Position numbers and translations under genes: made by a program. From assembly GCA_016200045.1 (NCBI GenBank), contig JACQFN010000002.1:1-64000 (forward strand): a stretch of DNA of 64,000 nucleotides, written 5' to 3'. This document shows positions 1 through 8,104 of this stretch, one piece after another. Position 1 is the first letter of the stretch; every line of letters begins with the position of its first letter. The notes beneath the pieces are model-generated. The model saw only the letters and a program-made list of their open reading frames with translations. It did no database searches and had not been told where the DNA came from. Origin of the DNA: Nitrososphaerota archaeon. Its GTDB lineage: Archaea > Thermoproteota > Nitrososphaeria > Nitrososphaerales > Gagatemarchaeaceae.

Positions 1-794
1 GAGATGTCCTCGATGCTCGGGTCCCTCATGAACCCGTCCAGCTCCCCGAAGCCGACCACGTCTCTTTCCGTGAAGTAGAGTATCTTCGCCCATGGGAGGG
101 CGGGCAGCTCGATTGAGTACTTCGCCGCGATCTTTCTGGACTGCTGGTCGAAGTACTCCTTCGCGTTAACTTGCTTCCTGGGGACGGCCAGCTCGGTTTG
201 AAGGGCGCTCATGAGAAGAGTGTAAGTCTCAGCCTCAGAATCCGAAAGTGGGACCTCGTCAAGGAAGTAGGTCCTGTTTGTGCCCGTTGGATCCTCCGCC
301 ACTGTCGCGTACACGAAACCGCTGTAAAGAGGGTACCTCTCTAGAATTTTCCAGCTGGGGGGGACCGGCCTTCCAGTTCGCGGGAATGTCAGCTCCTGCC
401 CATCATCCTTGCGCCCGAGTATCCTGGCGAGTGTCGGCCTCTCGGGCTTGGCAATCATGGCTCTCCTCACCTTTTCGTCCTCCTTCCTGCCTTTTTCCCC
501 GCCTTCCTCACGCTCCTTCGTTTCCTTTGCGAGGGCCTTTTCCTTACTTCGACGCTTCTGTTCCTCTAGCTTTGCGCCTTCAATCTCTGCTTTGAGCTTC
601 TTCTCTGCTTCCTTGCGCGCCTGTTCTTGCTCCCTCCTCATCCGTTCTGCTTCTTCTCTGGACTTCCTCTCCACCTCTTCGCGCCTGGACTCCTCTTCCC
701 TTCGCTGACCTTCATGCTGTTTCTTGGTTAGCTGTTCGGCGTCCTTGCGGGCCTCCTCCATCGCCTTGCGTTTTGCTTCATCGTCATTCGACAA
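1..794 (-). CDS. Type IV pilus-like secretion ATPase (GspE/FlaI/TadA family), N-terminal part, cut by window edge
   Basis: Not in the ORF track because no stop lies inside the window. I translated the minus strand from a TTG at 794; the in-frame TGA four codons upstream fixes the start region. Residues 1 to about 115 are an E/K/R/A-rich predicted coiled coil (EEARKDAEQLTKK and similar), followed by a domain that matches the ATPase at 15592-17310 almost motif for motif: ILERYP, YFLDEVPLS, TELAVPR, KILYFTERDVVGFGELDG, DPSIEDIS. The Walker A region would lie to the left of base 1. The paralogue lacks such a long charged N-terminus, so this copy probably has an extra partner-binding or regulatory segment. 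It is the last visible gene of pilin locus A, 58 bp after the pilin-like gene ending at 853. The family powers assembly of type IV pilin filaments at the cytoplasmic membrane. Confidence 0.85.
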   Translation of the reverse strand, partial: MSNDDEAKRKAMEEARKDAEQLTKKQHEGQRREEESRREEVERKSREEAERMRREQEQARKEAEKKLKAEIEGAKLEEQKRRSKEKALAKETKEREEGGEKGRKEDEKVRRAMIAKPERPTLARILGRKDDGQELTFPRTGRPVPPSWKILERYPLYSGFVYATVAEDPTGTNRTYFLDEVPLSDSEAETYTLLMSALQTELAVPRKQVNAKEYFDQQSRKIAAKYSIELPALPWAKILYFTERDVVGFGELDGFMRDPSIEDI

Positions 795-852
795 ATTGGG
801 TCAGTCCACCTTCACATGTTCCCTATTGAAGTTAGTCATTTGGTTGTCCCAG

Positions 853-1980
853 CTAGGTCCAAGTTGTGACAACGAGTGGCACACTCTGGCCATAAATTCC
901 GATTGGGCAACTCAGACCGCCAGGCCCTCCTGAAGTCGTACCGACCAAGTACATGAAAACTGAGTATATATCTCCTTGACCAGGACCTGCGCCTCCTCCC
1001 GAAGCAGATAGGCCAGGATTGAAGGTAAAATAGATTGTTTGAAGGTGTAGGTACTGGATTGGGGGGTTCGAAAGAATCGTATCAAAAGTCGTCTTAGTGG
1101 TAAGGGTTGTCGCATTGACACTTAGGATAGAATAGACCAATGCCTTTGGCGATGTCGGGGAAGCAACATTCACATCAACCAGCTCCGTTCCTTGTTTGGT
1201 GCCGCCGCCCCCCCCATTGAACAGAGGGATTGCAGCTGAGAGTTGGATACTTCGCCTGCACGAATCAAAATTCTGTACTACAATAGAGAAAACTTCCGAA
1301 GAATAATCCGAGCTGGAAACATTATAGCCTGACTGACCCGGTCCTAGGGAGCAACTGGTTGAAGGCCCTGGAGTGCAGTTCCCCAAGCTGTAAGCTAGGA
1401 ATGTCGAGAATCGGATGGAAAGCAGACCTATCCCCTGACTGAGAAACGCTTGGTTCGCTAGGGGAACAGGGATTGGCGGGTAGGTCTGAACGAAAACGTT
1501 GCCTCTCGCCGTGATGACCTTCAACGTACAGTGCTGCGTTGCTGGATCCGCATTGCAAAGCACCGTCGTATTGTAGGGAACGACAGTAATCGTGCCCTGA
1601 GCTAGTGCGAACGGCAAGTCGGAACGCTGTATATCGCACCAAGGAGGAGTAGGCAAGGCCGGACACAGGGATTTTGTCTGACCGCCTTCATCGGTAACGA
1701 ATAGAGCAACAATGACCACGTTAACACCTCCGTCGTTCGCAGCTGTAAAGAGCAGTTGTGCATTGGTGTTTACACTAGTGTCTAATATGATATTCTCACT
1801 CAAAGCGTTCTGTCGATTGATGTTCTTGACATCGAGAGCCTGTGCAACCCTCGAGTTTATGGAGTTGACGTTGAGGAAGAAACCTAGCCCTACTGTGAAC
1901 AAAAGCGTGAACATGATAACTGCAGCTAGAATCCCCGCGATTCCCTTCCGCCTCTGGTTCTTCCTCTGTTCTAGCCGCAA
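853..1980 (-). CDS. Large prepilin-like surface protein (type IV pilin N-terminus)
   Basis: 375 aa. The N-terminus has a class III signal peptide: basic QRRKGIAG followed by a hydrophobic helix (ILAAVIMFTLLFTVGLGFF), so processing by an archaeal prepilin peptidase after the KG is expected. The rest is beta-rich, Ser/Thr/Asn-rich and contains paired cysteines, as in secreted domains. Its C-terminal half (GIGLLSIRFSTFLAYSLGNC) matches the end of the 1399-aa protein at 11264-15463 (GIGFIGFNFDHFIVYDLGSC), so the two are paralogues and the latter has gained repeats in the middle. It starts directly after the stop of the Thr-rich pilin upstream and precedes the ATPase. Probably a minor or tip pilin; the exact function is not known. 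Confidence 0.8.
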   Translation of the reverse strand: MRLEQRKNQRRKGIAGILAAVIMFTLLFTVGLGFFLNVNSINSRVAQALDVKNINRQNALSENIILDTSVNTNAQLLFTAANDGGVNVVIVALFVTDEGGQTKSLCPALPTPPWCDIQRSDLPFALAQGTITVVPYNTTVLCNADPATQHCTLKVITARGNVFVQTYPPIPVPLANQAFLSQGIGLLSIRFSTFLAYSLGNCTPGPSTSCSLGPGQSGYNVSSSDYSSEVFSIVVQNFDSCRRSIQLSAAIPLFNGGGGGTKQGTELVDVNVASPTSPKALVYSILSVNATTLTTKTTFDTILSNPPIQYLHLQTIYFTFNPGLSASGGGAGPGQGDIYSVFMYLVGTTSGGPGGLSCPIGIYGQSVPLVVTTWT

Positions 1981-2994
1981 TTACTTCACCTGAAAACTCA
2001 ATACTATTCTGCCTGCGTCTCCGAGGACCTGTACATAATACGTCCCGCCCTGGATAAAGGTCTGGCTAGGTGGGAGAGTCAAGGTGACTTTAAGGATTCC
2101 ACCAGGCGGGACTGTGGCAGGATTAGACGCCCCAGGTTGGAGTGTCGTCGTCATCGTGGCTTGGGACCCGGAAAATGCTCCGGTTTGGCACCCGGAAACT
2201 GTGCTCAAAGTATTGAGGTACAGGTTATTGACCTGTCCAAGCGTTGCAATGGAAGTCGAAGACGAGGTGGTAGTCCCACTGGAGGTGGTCGACACGGTGG
2301 TGGTGGAGGAAATCGTTGTTGTAGAAGAAATTGTGTCAGTCGTCTTTATGGTAGTCGTGGACGATATCGTGGTGGTCGAAGATATTGTCGTGGTGGAAGG
2401 AAGCGATATGGTTTGAGTTATCGTGGTGGTAGAGGACCTTGTGGTAGTGGACGAACTTGTTGTGACCGAGGTTCCTTGTGGCTGAGCGACACTAATCGTG
2501 GTCGAGGTCCTTGTGGTAGATGAGGTCGTTGTTGTCGATGAAGTGGTGGTCGTCCTGGTTCTCGTCGTTGTAGAGGTGGTAGTTGTCGCTGAGGTTGTAG
2601 TCGTTGAGGAGGTCACGCTAGTCTGAGCGCTGGTCGTAGAACTAGTGGTGGTTCCTGAAGAGGTTGTCAAGGGAAAGGTCGTAGTCGCAGAAGTCGTCGA
2701 GGTAGTCGATACGGCAGAATGTGCTTCGCCTGACAAAGTCACGCCCAGCACCCCCAGGTGTGTCTGACCCGTGTTCAATAACCATAGAGTAGCAGTAGTG
2801 TCACTCAAGGCAATGTTTACTATCGAGAACTGTTGATTCGCGCAGTTGATCCCTGCGTTGGCGGCCCGATTGTACTGAGTCTCGCTCAGAAAAGCCTGGC
2901 TGTTCACGATTGAGAATGTGATCGCACCTGCGACAAGTGTGACGCCAATCGTGATGATTGCCCCCAAAAGCTCTGAAATGGCGGGTCTTGTCAT
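1981..2994 (-). CDS. Thr-rich prepilin-like protein with mucin-like stalk
   Basis: The ORF opens at 3216, but I place the start at the ATG at 2994 (or a GTG at 3015), because MTRPAISELLGAIITIGVTL is a class III prepilin signal plus hydrophobic helix and the upstream residues look untranslated. About 337 aa. After the N-terminal helix and a small beta-rich head comes roughly 150 residues of nearly pure Thr/Ser (TTTTSSTTTRT type), then a short C-terminal domain rich in beta strands. Such Thr/Ser tracts are usually O-glycosylated and extended. The signal resembles that of the 10627-11259 pilin (RKAISELMGALLTI). The gene sits between two other prepilin genes. The long GTGGTGG-like strand opposite the Thr tract generates false plus-strand ORFs. 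Confidence 0.8.
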   Translation of the reverse strand: MTRPAISELLGAIITIGVTLVAGAITFSIVNSQAFLSETQYNRAANAGINCANQQFSIVNIALSDTTATLWLLNTGQTHLGVLGVTLSGEAHSAVSTTSTTSATTTFPLTTSSGTTTSSTTSAQTSVTSSTTTTSATTTTSTTTRTRTTTTSSTTTTSSTTRTSTTISVAQPQGTSVTTSSSTTTRSSTTTITQTISLPSTTTISSTTTISSTTTIKTTDTISSTTTISSTTTVSTTSSGTTTSSSTSIATLGQVNNLYLNTLSTVSGCQTGAFSGSQATMTTTLQPGASNPATVPPGGILKVTLTLPPSQTFIQGGTYYVQVLGDAGRIVLSFQVK

Positions 2995-3248
2995 GGGCCG
3001 TCTATTGAAATTCACGATTGCACGGTCGAAGGTAATCCATTCAAGATATGTTCTTAAGTTTTTCACAGTTCTCGAGTGCATTACCGGGTTTGTCCCATTA
3101 GCTCCGGCGAACGGTATCGACTGACCGTTCGTAAGTGTGAATAATCCAGTAAGGATTCCCAGTGTATGCCACGCCACTTGTACACGAACCCAAGGAGAAC
3201 GTTTTGCAAAAAGCATTCAGGAGCCGAGAGAAACTCAGCTTCGCTAGT

Positions 3249-3731
3249 CTAGTTGAAAGTGTTGGCGAAAGAAATGGACTGGCCACCGGTAAGGGTTGCA
3301 AATCCAGAGAAGGTATCTCCAGCAAACGCCGTCCCCGGCCCAACAGCAGTGAATGTTATGTACTTCGTAGCTCCAGCAATGAGAGTACACTCCACTCCTG
3401 TGACTGGAACGGGGCCCCCACCCGCATTAGACGAGATTGTCACCGACCTAATTGTACCTGTTCCTGTTCCAATATTGGTGAATTCCAACGACTGACCCGG
3501 TGTAGATGAAGCAGCGCAAGTAGCCGCAATTGCCCCGGGTGTCGCGAGGGTTCCCGATGATATCTTAAGCGTAATTGCTGAGTTGTAGCTAATTTGAGGT
3601 GGATTACCGAATATGCCAAAGAGGTTGAACACGAACGCCGCAATCGCAATCCCCGCAACTAGCGTGACCGCAATCAGGATGATGGTAGCAAGAATCGGTG
3701 TGATTGCTACCCTTCCGTGGCCTCTTTGCAT
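3249..3731 (-). CDS. Type IV prepilin
   Basis: The ORF extends to 3851, but the start is set at the ATG at 3731 (160 aa), because this places a class III signal (RGHGRVAITPILATIILIAV) at the N-terminus and puts a strong TATA element about 34 nt upstream. The hydrophobic helix ILIAVTLVAGIAIAAFVF is followed by GLFG-type residues and a small beta-rich C-terminal domain with two cysteines. It is very similar in plan to the prepilin at 20045-20458 (KRAISPVLATVILIAITLVA). Such proteins are inserted in the membrane, clipped by an archaeal PibD-like peptidase and polymerised. First gene of locus A. Confidence 0.87.
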   Translation of the reverse strand: MQRGHGRVAITPILATIILIAVTLVAGIAIAAFVFNLFGIFGNPPQISYNSAITLKISSGTLATPGAIAATCAASSTPGQSLEFTNIGTGTGTIRSVTISSNAGGGPVPVTGVECTLIAGATKYITFTAVGPGTAFAGDTFSGFATLTGGQSISFANTFN

Positions 3732-3757
3732 CTTCACAGACAGTCCGTAATTTTCGG

Positions 3758-3771
3758 GGAATATATACGTT
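3758..3771 (-). promoter_or_regulatory. TATA box of pilin locus A
   Basis: Minus-strand AACGTATATATTCC lies about 34 nt upstream of the ATG at 3731, the spacing expected for a nearly leaderless archaeal transcript. Confidence 0.6.
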
Positions 3772-4050
3772 TTCTCTCCAGGCGGCACGAAGCCTCTAGA
3801 GAACGGGCTCCTTGAACCTGAGGACAGTCCGAGGTCCGAAGCTAGTAGCACGAAGTGATAGGGGAAATCGACAAGACTTTGCTATGGGATTCGCGCTGAT
3901 CATAGACGCGATCTGGGCTCCACCTCTCCGGGAATTGCACCCTCGTCAAGGTATGCCAAACACTGGCATTCCTCCGTGGAGGACCGTCCCTGCGTTCTTG
4001 GCTTCGCTTTTTAGGGGCCGCTTCAGCACGAGGTGAAACAGGAGTAAGTC

Positions 4051-4365
4051 ATGGTTGTGGACACCAGTGAGAAGGCAAGGCGGATAAGCCTCGTCGTAGG
4101 AGGGGTAATCTTCTCCCTGATCATCCTTGGTTCTCTCATACTGGTCTTGCTGAATTCGTTCGACGGAACGAGAGGCACCACCACCGGCCAAAAGGAGGTG
4201 GTCGTCCTGGTGGTCATCTCCGGCAACAGTACCCACACGACTACAGTCACCACCGACCTGACTCACCAGGTAGGAGTCGAAGTCGTCGAGGAAATAATAG
4301 TGGCAATCAACGGCACGCAGACCTACACGACGACTTCTACATTCACCAGCACCTTCACCCGCTAG
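4051..4365 (+). CDS. Small membrane-anchored Thr-rich protein
   Basis: 104 aa. A short basic N-terminus (EKARR) precedes one membrane helix (ISLVVGGVIFSLIILGSLIL), then an extracellular segment with Thr clusters and several N-x-T sequons (GNSTHTTT, NGTQTYTTT). A purine-rich stretch (aggagtaag) precedes the ATG. It resembles the Thr-rich anchored proteins at 7061-7810 and 33289-33957 and faces the mannosyltransferase gene convergently. Function unknown; likely a glycosylated surface protein. Confidence 0.6.
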   Translation: MVVDTSEKARRISLVVGGVIFSLIILGSLILVLLNSFDGTRGTTTGQKEVVVLVVISGNSTHTTTVTTDLTHQVGVEVVEEIIVAINGTQTYTTTSTFTSTFTR

Positions 4366-4417
4366 CGTCTCAGCTGGAATGGAACTATCTCCCGGATTGC
4401 ACCGGAATGAGTTCCCA

Positions 4418-6043
4418 TCACTTGCCGATTAACGCCCGAAGCCACTCGGGAAGGAACCCCTTGTACGGGAAGTAGACGAAGAAGAAGACAAACGCAGCCG
4501 CCAGGTAAATGATGGCAATCTTTCTTGGGAACCAAGGACGAGTGATCAAGTATGCGGCTCCCAGTGCAAGGGCGGGGATGGCGGGGACGACGTAGAACGG
4601 GTAGCTCACTCTCCCGACGGCATAGAGAGAGACGTACGGAAGGAAGTTCCAAAGCAGCCAGATGAGGGCGAAGCCCGCAACATTGACCTGAGCCGAACGC
4701 GGCACGCCTGCGAAGTCCTTGAACCCAAAGCTGTCGAGGGAAGGCTGCCCTTTCGTAAACAATCTGAACTCCCTGCCGACGAGGTAGGCAGCAATCGGCA
4801 CCCATAGGTACAGCATCCAGGTGACCAGCAGGTTAGTTATTCCGTAGTAACCAATAGCAACATAGCTGTATTGCCCGGAGAGACAGGTTCCGTTGACTGC
4901 GTTGGGGCAGACGCTCACGCTGGTCCCGTAGTATGTCACGGGGGTGTAATACGTCAGCCAGTTCAGGGGCGTTATGTAGTTGTGGAAGGCGACGTCGGTC
5001 CAGGCGCCGCAGGAGGGGTCGTTCGCATAGAACGGCTTGCAGAGCAGGCTCCCGCCGTAGCTCAATATGAACTGGATGTGCTGGACGAAGGTCGGTATCG
5101 AGGTCGTAAGGGTATCATACACTTGAAGCCCACCGGCGAAGACGACGAAGGCCACGGAGATCATGACAGAAGAAGTCAGAACCCTCCTTCTCCGATTCCC
5201 GCTTCCGAACACCAGGTTGTAGGTGACCAGCGTGAGGGCTAGAAACGCGGCGGTCTCCTTGCTGAGAAGGGCGAGTCCCAAGAAGATTCCGGGTAGTACA
5301 TTCCTGTCAAACCTCCGAACCCTGGTCCCATAGAAGTACAAGACGAACGCGAGTAAGGCGAAGAAAACCATCTGGACATCTATCAGGGCTGCGCTTGAAT
5401 GAGAGAAGAACATGACGTCGAACGCAAGCAGCAGTGCGGCCGAGTAGGCGAGCCTCTTGCTGCCTGAGAGCTTCATCGCGAGGAGGAACAGCAGAGGTAT
5501 GCTGAAAGAGCCAAGGAGGGCCTGAAAGATTCTCCAGCCGAACGTATTGTTGCCGAAGGCCGCTATCCCCGCGGCAATGAAGGCCTTGCCGAGGAAAGGG
5601 TGCTCGACATTGCAGTTCGGTGCGAAGGGGGCGCAGCGGGTGCCGTTCACGATCGCCTGCGCGGACGGCACGTAGTAGACCTCATCCATGATGCAGCCGT
5701 ACGAGTTCTTGCTCGAGCTGTAACAATCAGATGTCGAGGGGGTATTGATGATGTATAGGTGGGCTGTCAAGGTGAATATCGTCAGCAGCGAGATGAACAG
5801 GATGGGTACCCTGAGGCTCGGATGCCTCAGGAATGAGTACGCAGTCCCCAAAATCAGGGCGGAAGCCGAAATCAACCCTAGCGATATCGCGAGGAACGCG
5901 ACTGGCGCGAGAAGACCAGGGCTTGGGACTGCGGCGTGATAGATTATGACCCCGAGCAAAAGCGCGAGGTCAAGTCCGACCGCCAGCAAGAGCATCCTTA
6001 CCACCCGGAAGAGGACCAACACGCGTTCGGATTTGGACTCCAA
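4418..6043 (-). CDS. GT39/ArnT-like protein mannosyltransferase (PMT_2 family)
   Basis: 541 aa, about a dozen predicted membrane helices. The first extracytoplasmic loop has the signature of GT-C lipid-linked mannosyltransferases: DEVYYVPSAQAIV with the catalytic-type Asp-Glu pair, followed by EHPFLGK. A large soluble loop near residues 320-400 carries cysteines (LLCKPFYANDPSC, VCPNAVNGTC). Family members transfer a hexose from a dolichyl-phosphate carrier to Ser/Thr of secreted proteins (PMT) or to other acceptors (ArnT, archaeal AglS). With at least four Thr/Ser-rich surface proteins in this window, O-mannosylation of those stalks is the likely role, by inference. The start is a TTG at 6043 with a TATA box 28 nt upstream. 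Confidence 0.82.
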   Translation of the reverse strand: MESKSERVLVLFRVVRMLLLAVGLDLALLLGVIIYHAAVPSPGLLAPVAFLAISLGLISASALILGTAYSFLRHPSLRVPILFISLLTIFTLTAHLYIINTPSTSDCYSSSKNSYGCIMDEVYYVPSAQAIVNGTRCAPFAPNCNVEHPFLGKAFIAAGIAAFGNNTFGWRIFQALLGSFSIPLLFLLAMKLSGSKRLAYSAALLLAFDVMFFSHSSAALIDVQMVFFALLAFVLYFYGTRVRRFDRNVLPGIFLGLALLSKETAAFLALTLVTYNLVFGSGNRRRRVLTSSVMISVAFVVFAGGLQVYDTLTTSIPTFVQHIQFILSYGGSLLCKPFYANDPSCGAWTDVAFHNYITPLNWLTYYTPVTYYGTSVSVCPNAVNGTCLSGQYSYVAIGYYGITNLLVTWMLYLWVPIAAYLVGREFRLFTKGQPSLDSFGFKDFAGVPRSAQVNVAGFALIWLLWNFLPYVSLYAVGRVSYPFYVVPAIPALALGAAYLITRPWFPRKIAIIYLAAAFVFFFVYFPYKGFLPEWLRALIGK

Positions 6044-6067
6044 AGCTGTTGGACGTTCAGACTCCCC

Positions 6068-6078
6068 CGCTTAAAGGA
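6068..6078 (-). promoter_or_regulatory. TATA box of mannosyltransferase gene
   Basis: Minus-strand TCCTTTAAGCG about 28 nt before the TTG start at 6043; it implies a leaderless mRNA. Confidence 0.5.
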
Positions 6079-6198
6079 CACGGGTCCAGGCAGTTTCTTC
6101 GAAGGGTTGGTCCCACTTTGCCGGGGTCGGCGGGTCTAGACTGCAAATCGACCAAGGCCAAACTGGGGAGCCTTCTGAGGAAGAAGGCCGCCGGCGTC

Positions 6199-6957
6199 CT
6201 AGAATTGAGTGAGCTTTCGCCCCGAAACGACCTGGCCCGAGGACAAGAGCTGTCTTCGTATTCGCCGTGACGTGACCTCGACAAGCCCCTTCCCTTCGAG
6301 GAGGACGGAAGTCTCAGCGGGATTCCCCCTGACCAGAGCGAAAATCCTGCCTCCCGGTTTCAACACTCTCACCGCCTCCTCCAGTTCGAATATCCTGTCC
6401 GCGAGCTGCCTGAACCGCTTCGCCCCGAAACCTGAAATCACCATATCAAACGCCTCCCCGCGCAGGGGCAGCGTCCTTCTGTCGGCGTTCGCGGCTCCGA
6501 CAATTGTTTCCCCCTTGACTGGATTCTCAATCATGGCTTTCAGATCTCTTGCCGTTCCGTTTGCAGTGCCGAGGGAGTCGACCCCGATCACGACTCCCCG
6601 GGTCATCCGCTGGGCGACACTCGACATTACCCACCCCTTCCCGCAGCCTACTTCAGCCACTATCTCGTCTCCTCCCCATGGAAATTCCCTGACGAGCCTT
6701 GCCGCCTCGCGGGTTTTCACTATTGCATTGTCCCAGAGCAACAGAAGTGCGCCGATAGTCATGACGGAGCCCGAGGTCGCCAAGGAGTAGATCATCAATC
6801 CCGTGACCAAGTCATACGGACTGAGGTAAACCGTCGCAATTACTCCTATGGCCAGGAGGGCTTGCCCGACAACGACGAGGAGAAAGAACGGCCGGGCCGG
6901 CTCCAGGACATAGGTCGAAGATGGCCGCTTTGCCTTTCTTGATGTCAAGCTAACCAA
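6199..6957 (-). CDS. Membrane-anchored class I SAM methyltransferase
   Basis: 252 aa from a TTG start. Two hydrophobic helices at residues 25-75 (FFLLVVVGQALLAIGVIATV and MIYSLATSGSVMTIGALLLL) precede a Rossmann methyltransferase domain with motif I EVGCGKGWVMSSVA, motif II GVDSLG, motif IV FDMVISGFGA and post-motif LKPGGRIFALV. It is paralogous to the 265-aa protein at 19057-19854, which has the same two-helix anchor and the same motif order. One copy borders each pilus-like locus. The substrate is unknown; a lipid, polyprenyl carrier or surface glycan precursor is possible given the membrane anchor and the nearby glycosyltransferase. Confidence 0.8.
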   Translation of the reverse strand: MVSLTSRKAKRPSSTYVLEPARPFFLLVVVGQALLAIGVIATVYLSPYDLVTGLMIYSLATSGSVMTIGALLLLWDNAIVKTREAARLVREFPWGGDEIVAEVGCGKGWVMSSVAQRMTRGVVIGVDSLGTANGTARDLKAMIENPVKGETIVGAANADRRTLPLRGEAFDMVISGFGAKRFRQLADRIFELEEAVRVLKPGGRIFALVRGNPAETSVLLEGKGLVEVTSRRIRRQLLSSGQVVSGRKLTQF

Positions 6958-7060
6958 CGAGACGTCAGGCGCCCCGTATTTCTGGATTATCGAAACGCCG
7001 CGGCTTGATTTCCGTCAAGGCTCCCCCATGGGTCAACAGTGGGACCCTCGTGCTTGCTCT

Positions 7061-7810
7061 TCAAGAGCTGGGAACAGTCACTGTCTCAGTGGATGTCTCC
7101 GTTACGGTCTCTGTCACCGTGACCGTGGGGGTGGTTGTCGCCGTCGCGGTTGTAGTCGTCGACACCGAGCTCGTCGAGGTCGTAGTGGCGGTTGTTGTGG
7201 CTGTGGTTGTGGTCGAGGCTACCGCGGTCGAGGTGGACGTCGTGGCTAAGGTCGTCGAAGAGGTGTGCGTTGTGGTGGTCGTGGTAGGCGTGACCGAAGT
7301 CGAGGTGGTTGTCGTGGTAGTCGAGGTGATGGAGGCGACTATCAGGGTCGTCGTGGAGGTGGAAGTCGTAGTAGTCACTTGTGTTGTAAGCGTGGTCTGA
7401 CTGGATGTAGTAACCTGCGTGGTTGAAGTTGTCGTGGTCTGCGTGACCGTCGTCGTCCTGGTAGGGGTCGAAATCCTCGTCGTGGTCGAGGTCGCAGTCA
7501 GCGTGCCCCCCTGGAAGACGGTCGAGGTTCGCACTGAGGTGAGAGTCTTCGTTGACGTCTGAGTCACTTCTGAAGTCTCTGAAACGAACGACGTAACGTT
7601 GTTCGTCACGGTCTCAGACAGGGTACTCGGGGAAAACGTAGTTAGCGTCGAGGTCGATGTCGTGGTGGTCGGCTCCAGGTTCGTGGTTGTCGAGGTTGCC
7701 GTCACAGTCTTCGGGACCGTGGGGACGACCACCAAGGCAGTGTAGGAAGCTCCCACCGTGAATAGAACGACTATCACCAGCATCGTCAGTGCGACGTTAC
7801 CGAACTGCAC
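7061..7810 (-). CDS. Thr-rich mucin-like membrane-anchored protein
   Basis: 249 aa from a GTG start. One N-terminal helix (VALTMLVIVVLFTVGASYTA) anchors an extracellular region that is almost entirely Thr, Ser and Val (TSTTTLIVASITSTTTTTTS and similar), ending in VTVPSS. No globular domain is visible. The composition fits a heavily O-glycosylated, extended surface protein, next to a putative mannosyltransferase and divergent from the repeat adhesin at 8105. The plus-strand ORFs 7005-7400 and 7028-7249 are Val- or Gly-rich shadows of this low-complexity tract. Confidence 0.68.
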   Translation of the reverse strand: MQFGNVALTMLVIVVLFTVGASYTALVVVPTVPKTVTATSTTTNLEPTTTTSTSTLTTFSPSTLSETVTNNVTSFVSETSEVTQTSTKTLTSVRTSTVFQGGTLTATSTTTRISTPTRTTTVTQTTTTSTTQVTTSSQTTLTTQVTTTTSTSTTTLIVASITSTTTTTTSTSVTPTTTTTTHTSSTTLATTSTSTAVASTTTTATTTATTTSTSSVSTTTTATATTTPTVTVTETVTETSTETVTVPSS

Positions 7811-8069
7811 GAAGGAGGATGAAGAAACGGCGTTGAAATAGTTTCAGGATTTGAGAATGTGTTGCGTCGCTAGTCGCCACCTTGCCCCTATTGCTGCGGC
7901 GGGGCCCGATTTGGCTGACGGCGGGGGTCGGAAGGTCCTCAAGATCGGTTGGTCTTGGTAAAGGAAATTCGGTCGAAGCCACGTCCAATCGAGGTGGACC
8001 GGTGTCGATGCGGCTTCGAAATTGAGATTTTGAGTTGCGAAGTCCTGCGCGCGTATTCCGGATTCCGAA

Positions 8070-8081
8070 AACGGATATATG
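8070..8081 (+). promoter_or_regulatory. TATA box of repeat adhesin gene
   Basis: ACGGATATATGG lies about 28 nt upstream of the TTG at 8105. It supports that start rather than the ORF-track start at 7949, which lies upstream of the promoter. Confidence 0.55.
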
Positions 8082-8104
8082 GGCGAGTCCGAGGCGGAAT
8101 CGGT

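Noticed and set aside
2084-2523. Plus-strand ORFs opposite the Thr-rich pilin (Val-rich and Gly/Arg-rich)
   Set aside because: They are frame shadows of the low-complexity Thr tract on the minus strand and have no start context or domain.
7005-7400. Val/Glu-rich and Gly/Cys-rich plus-strand ORFs
   Set aside because: Shadows of the Thr-rich gene at 7061-7810 on the other strand; composition explained by the repeat of Thr codons.
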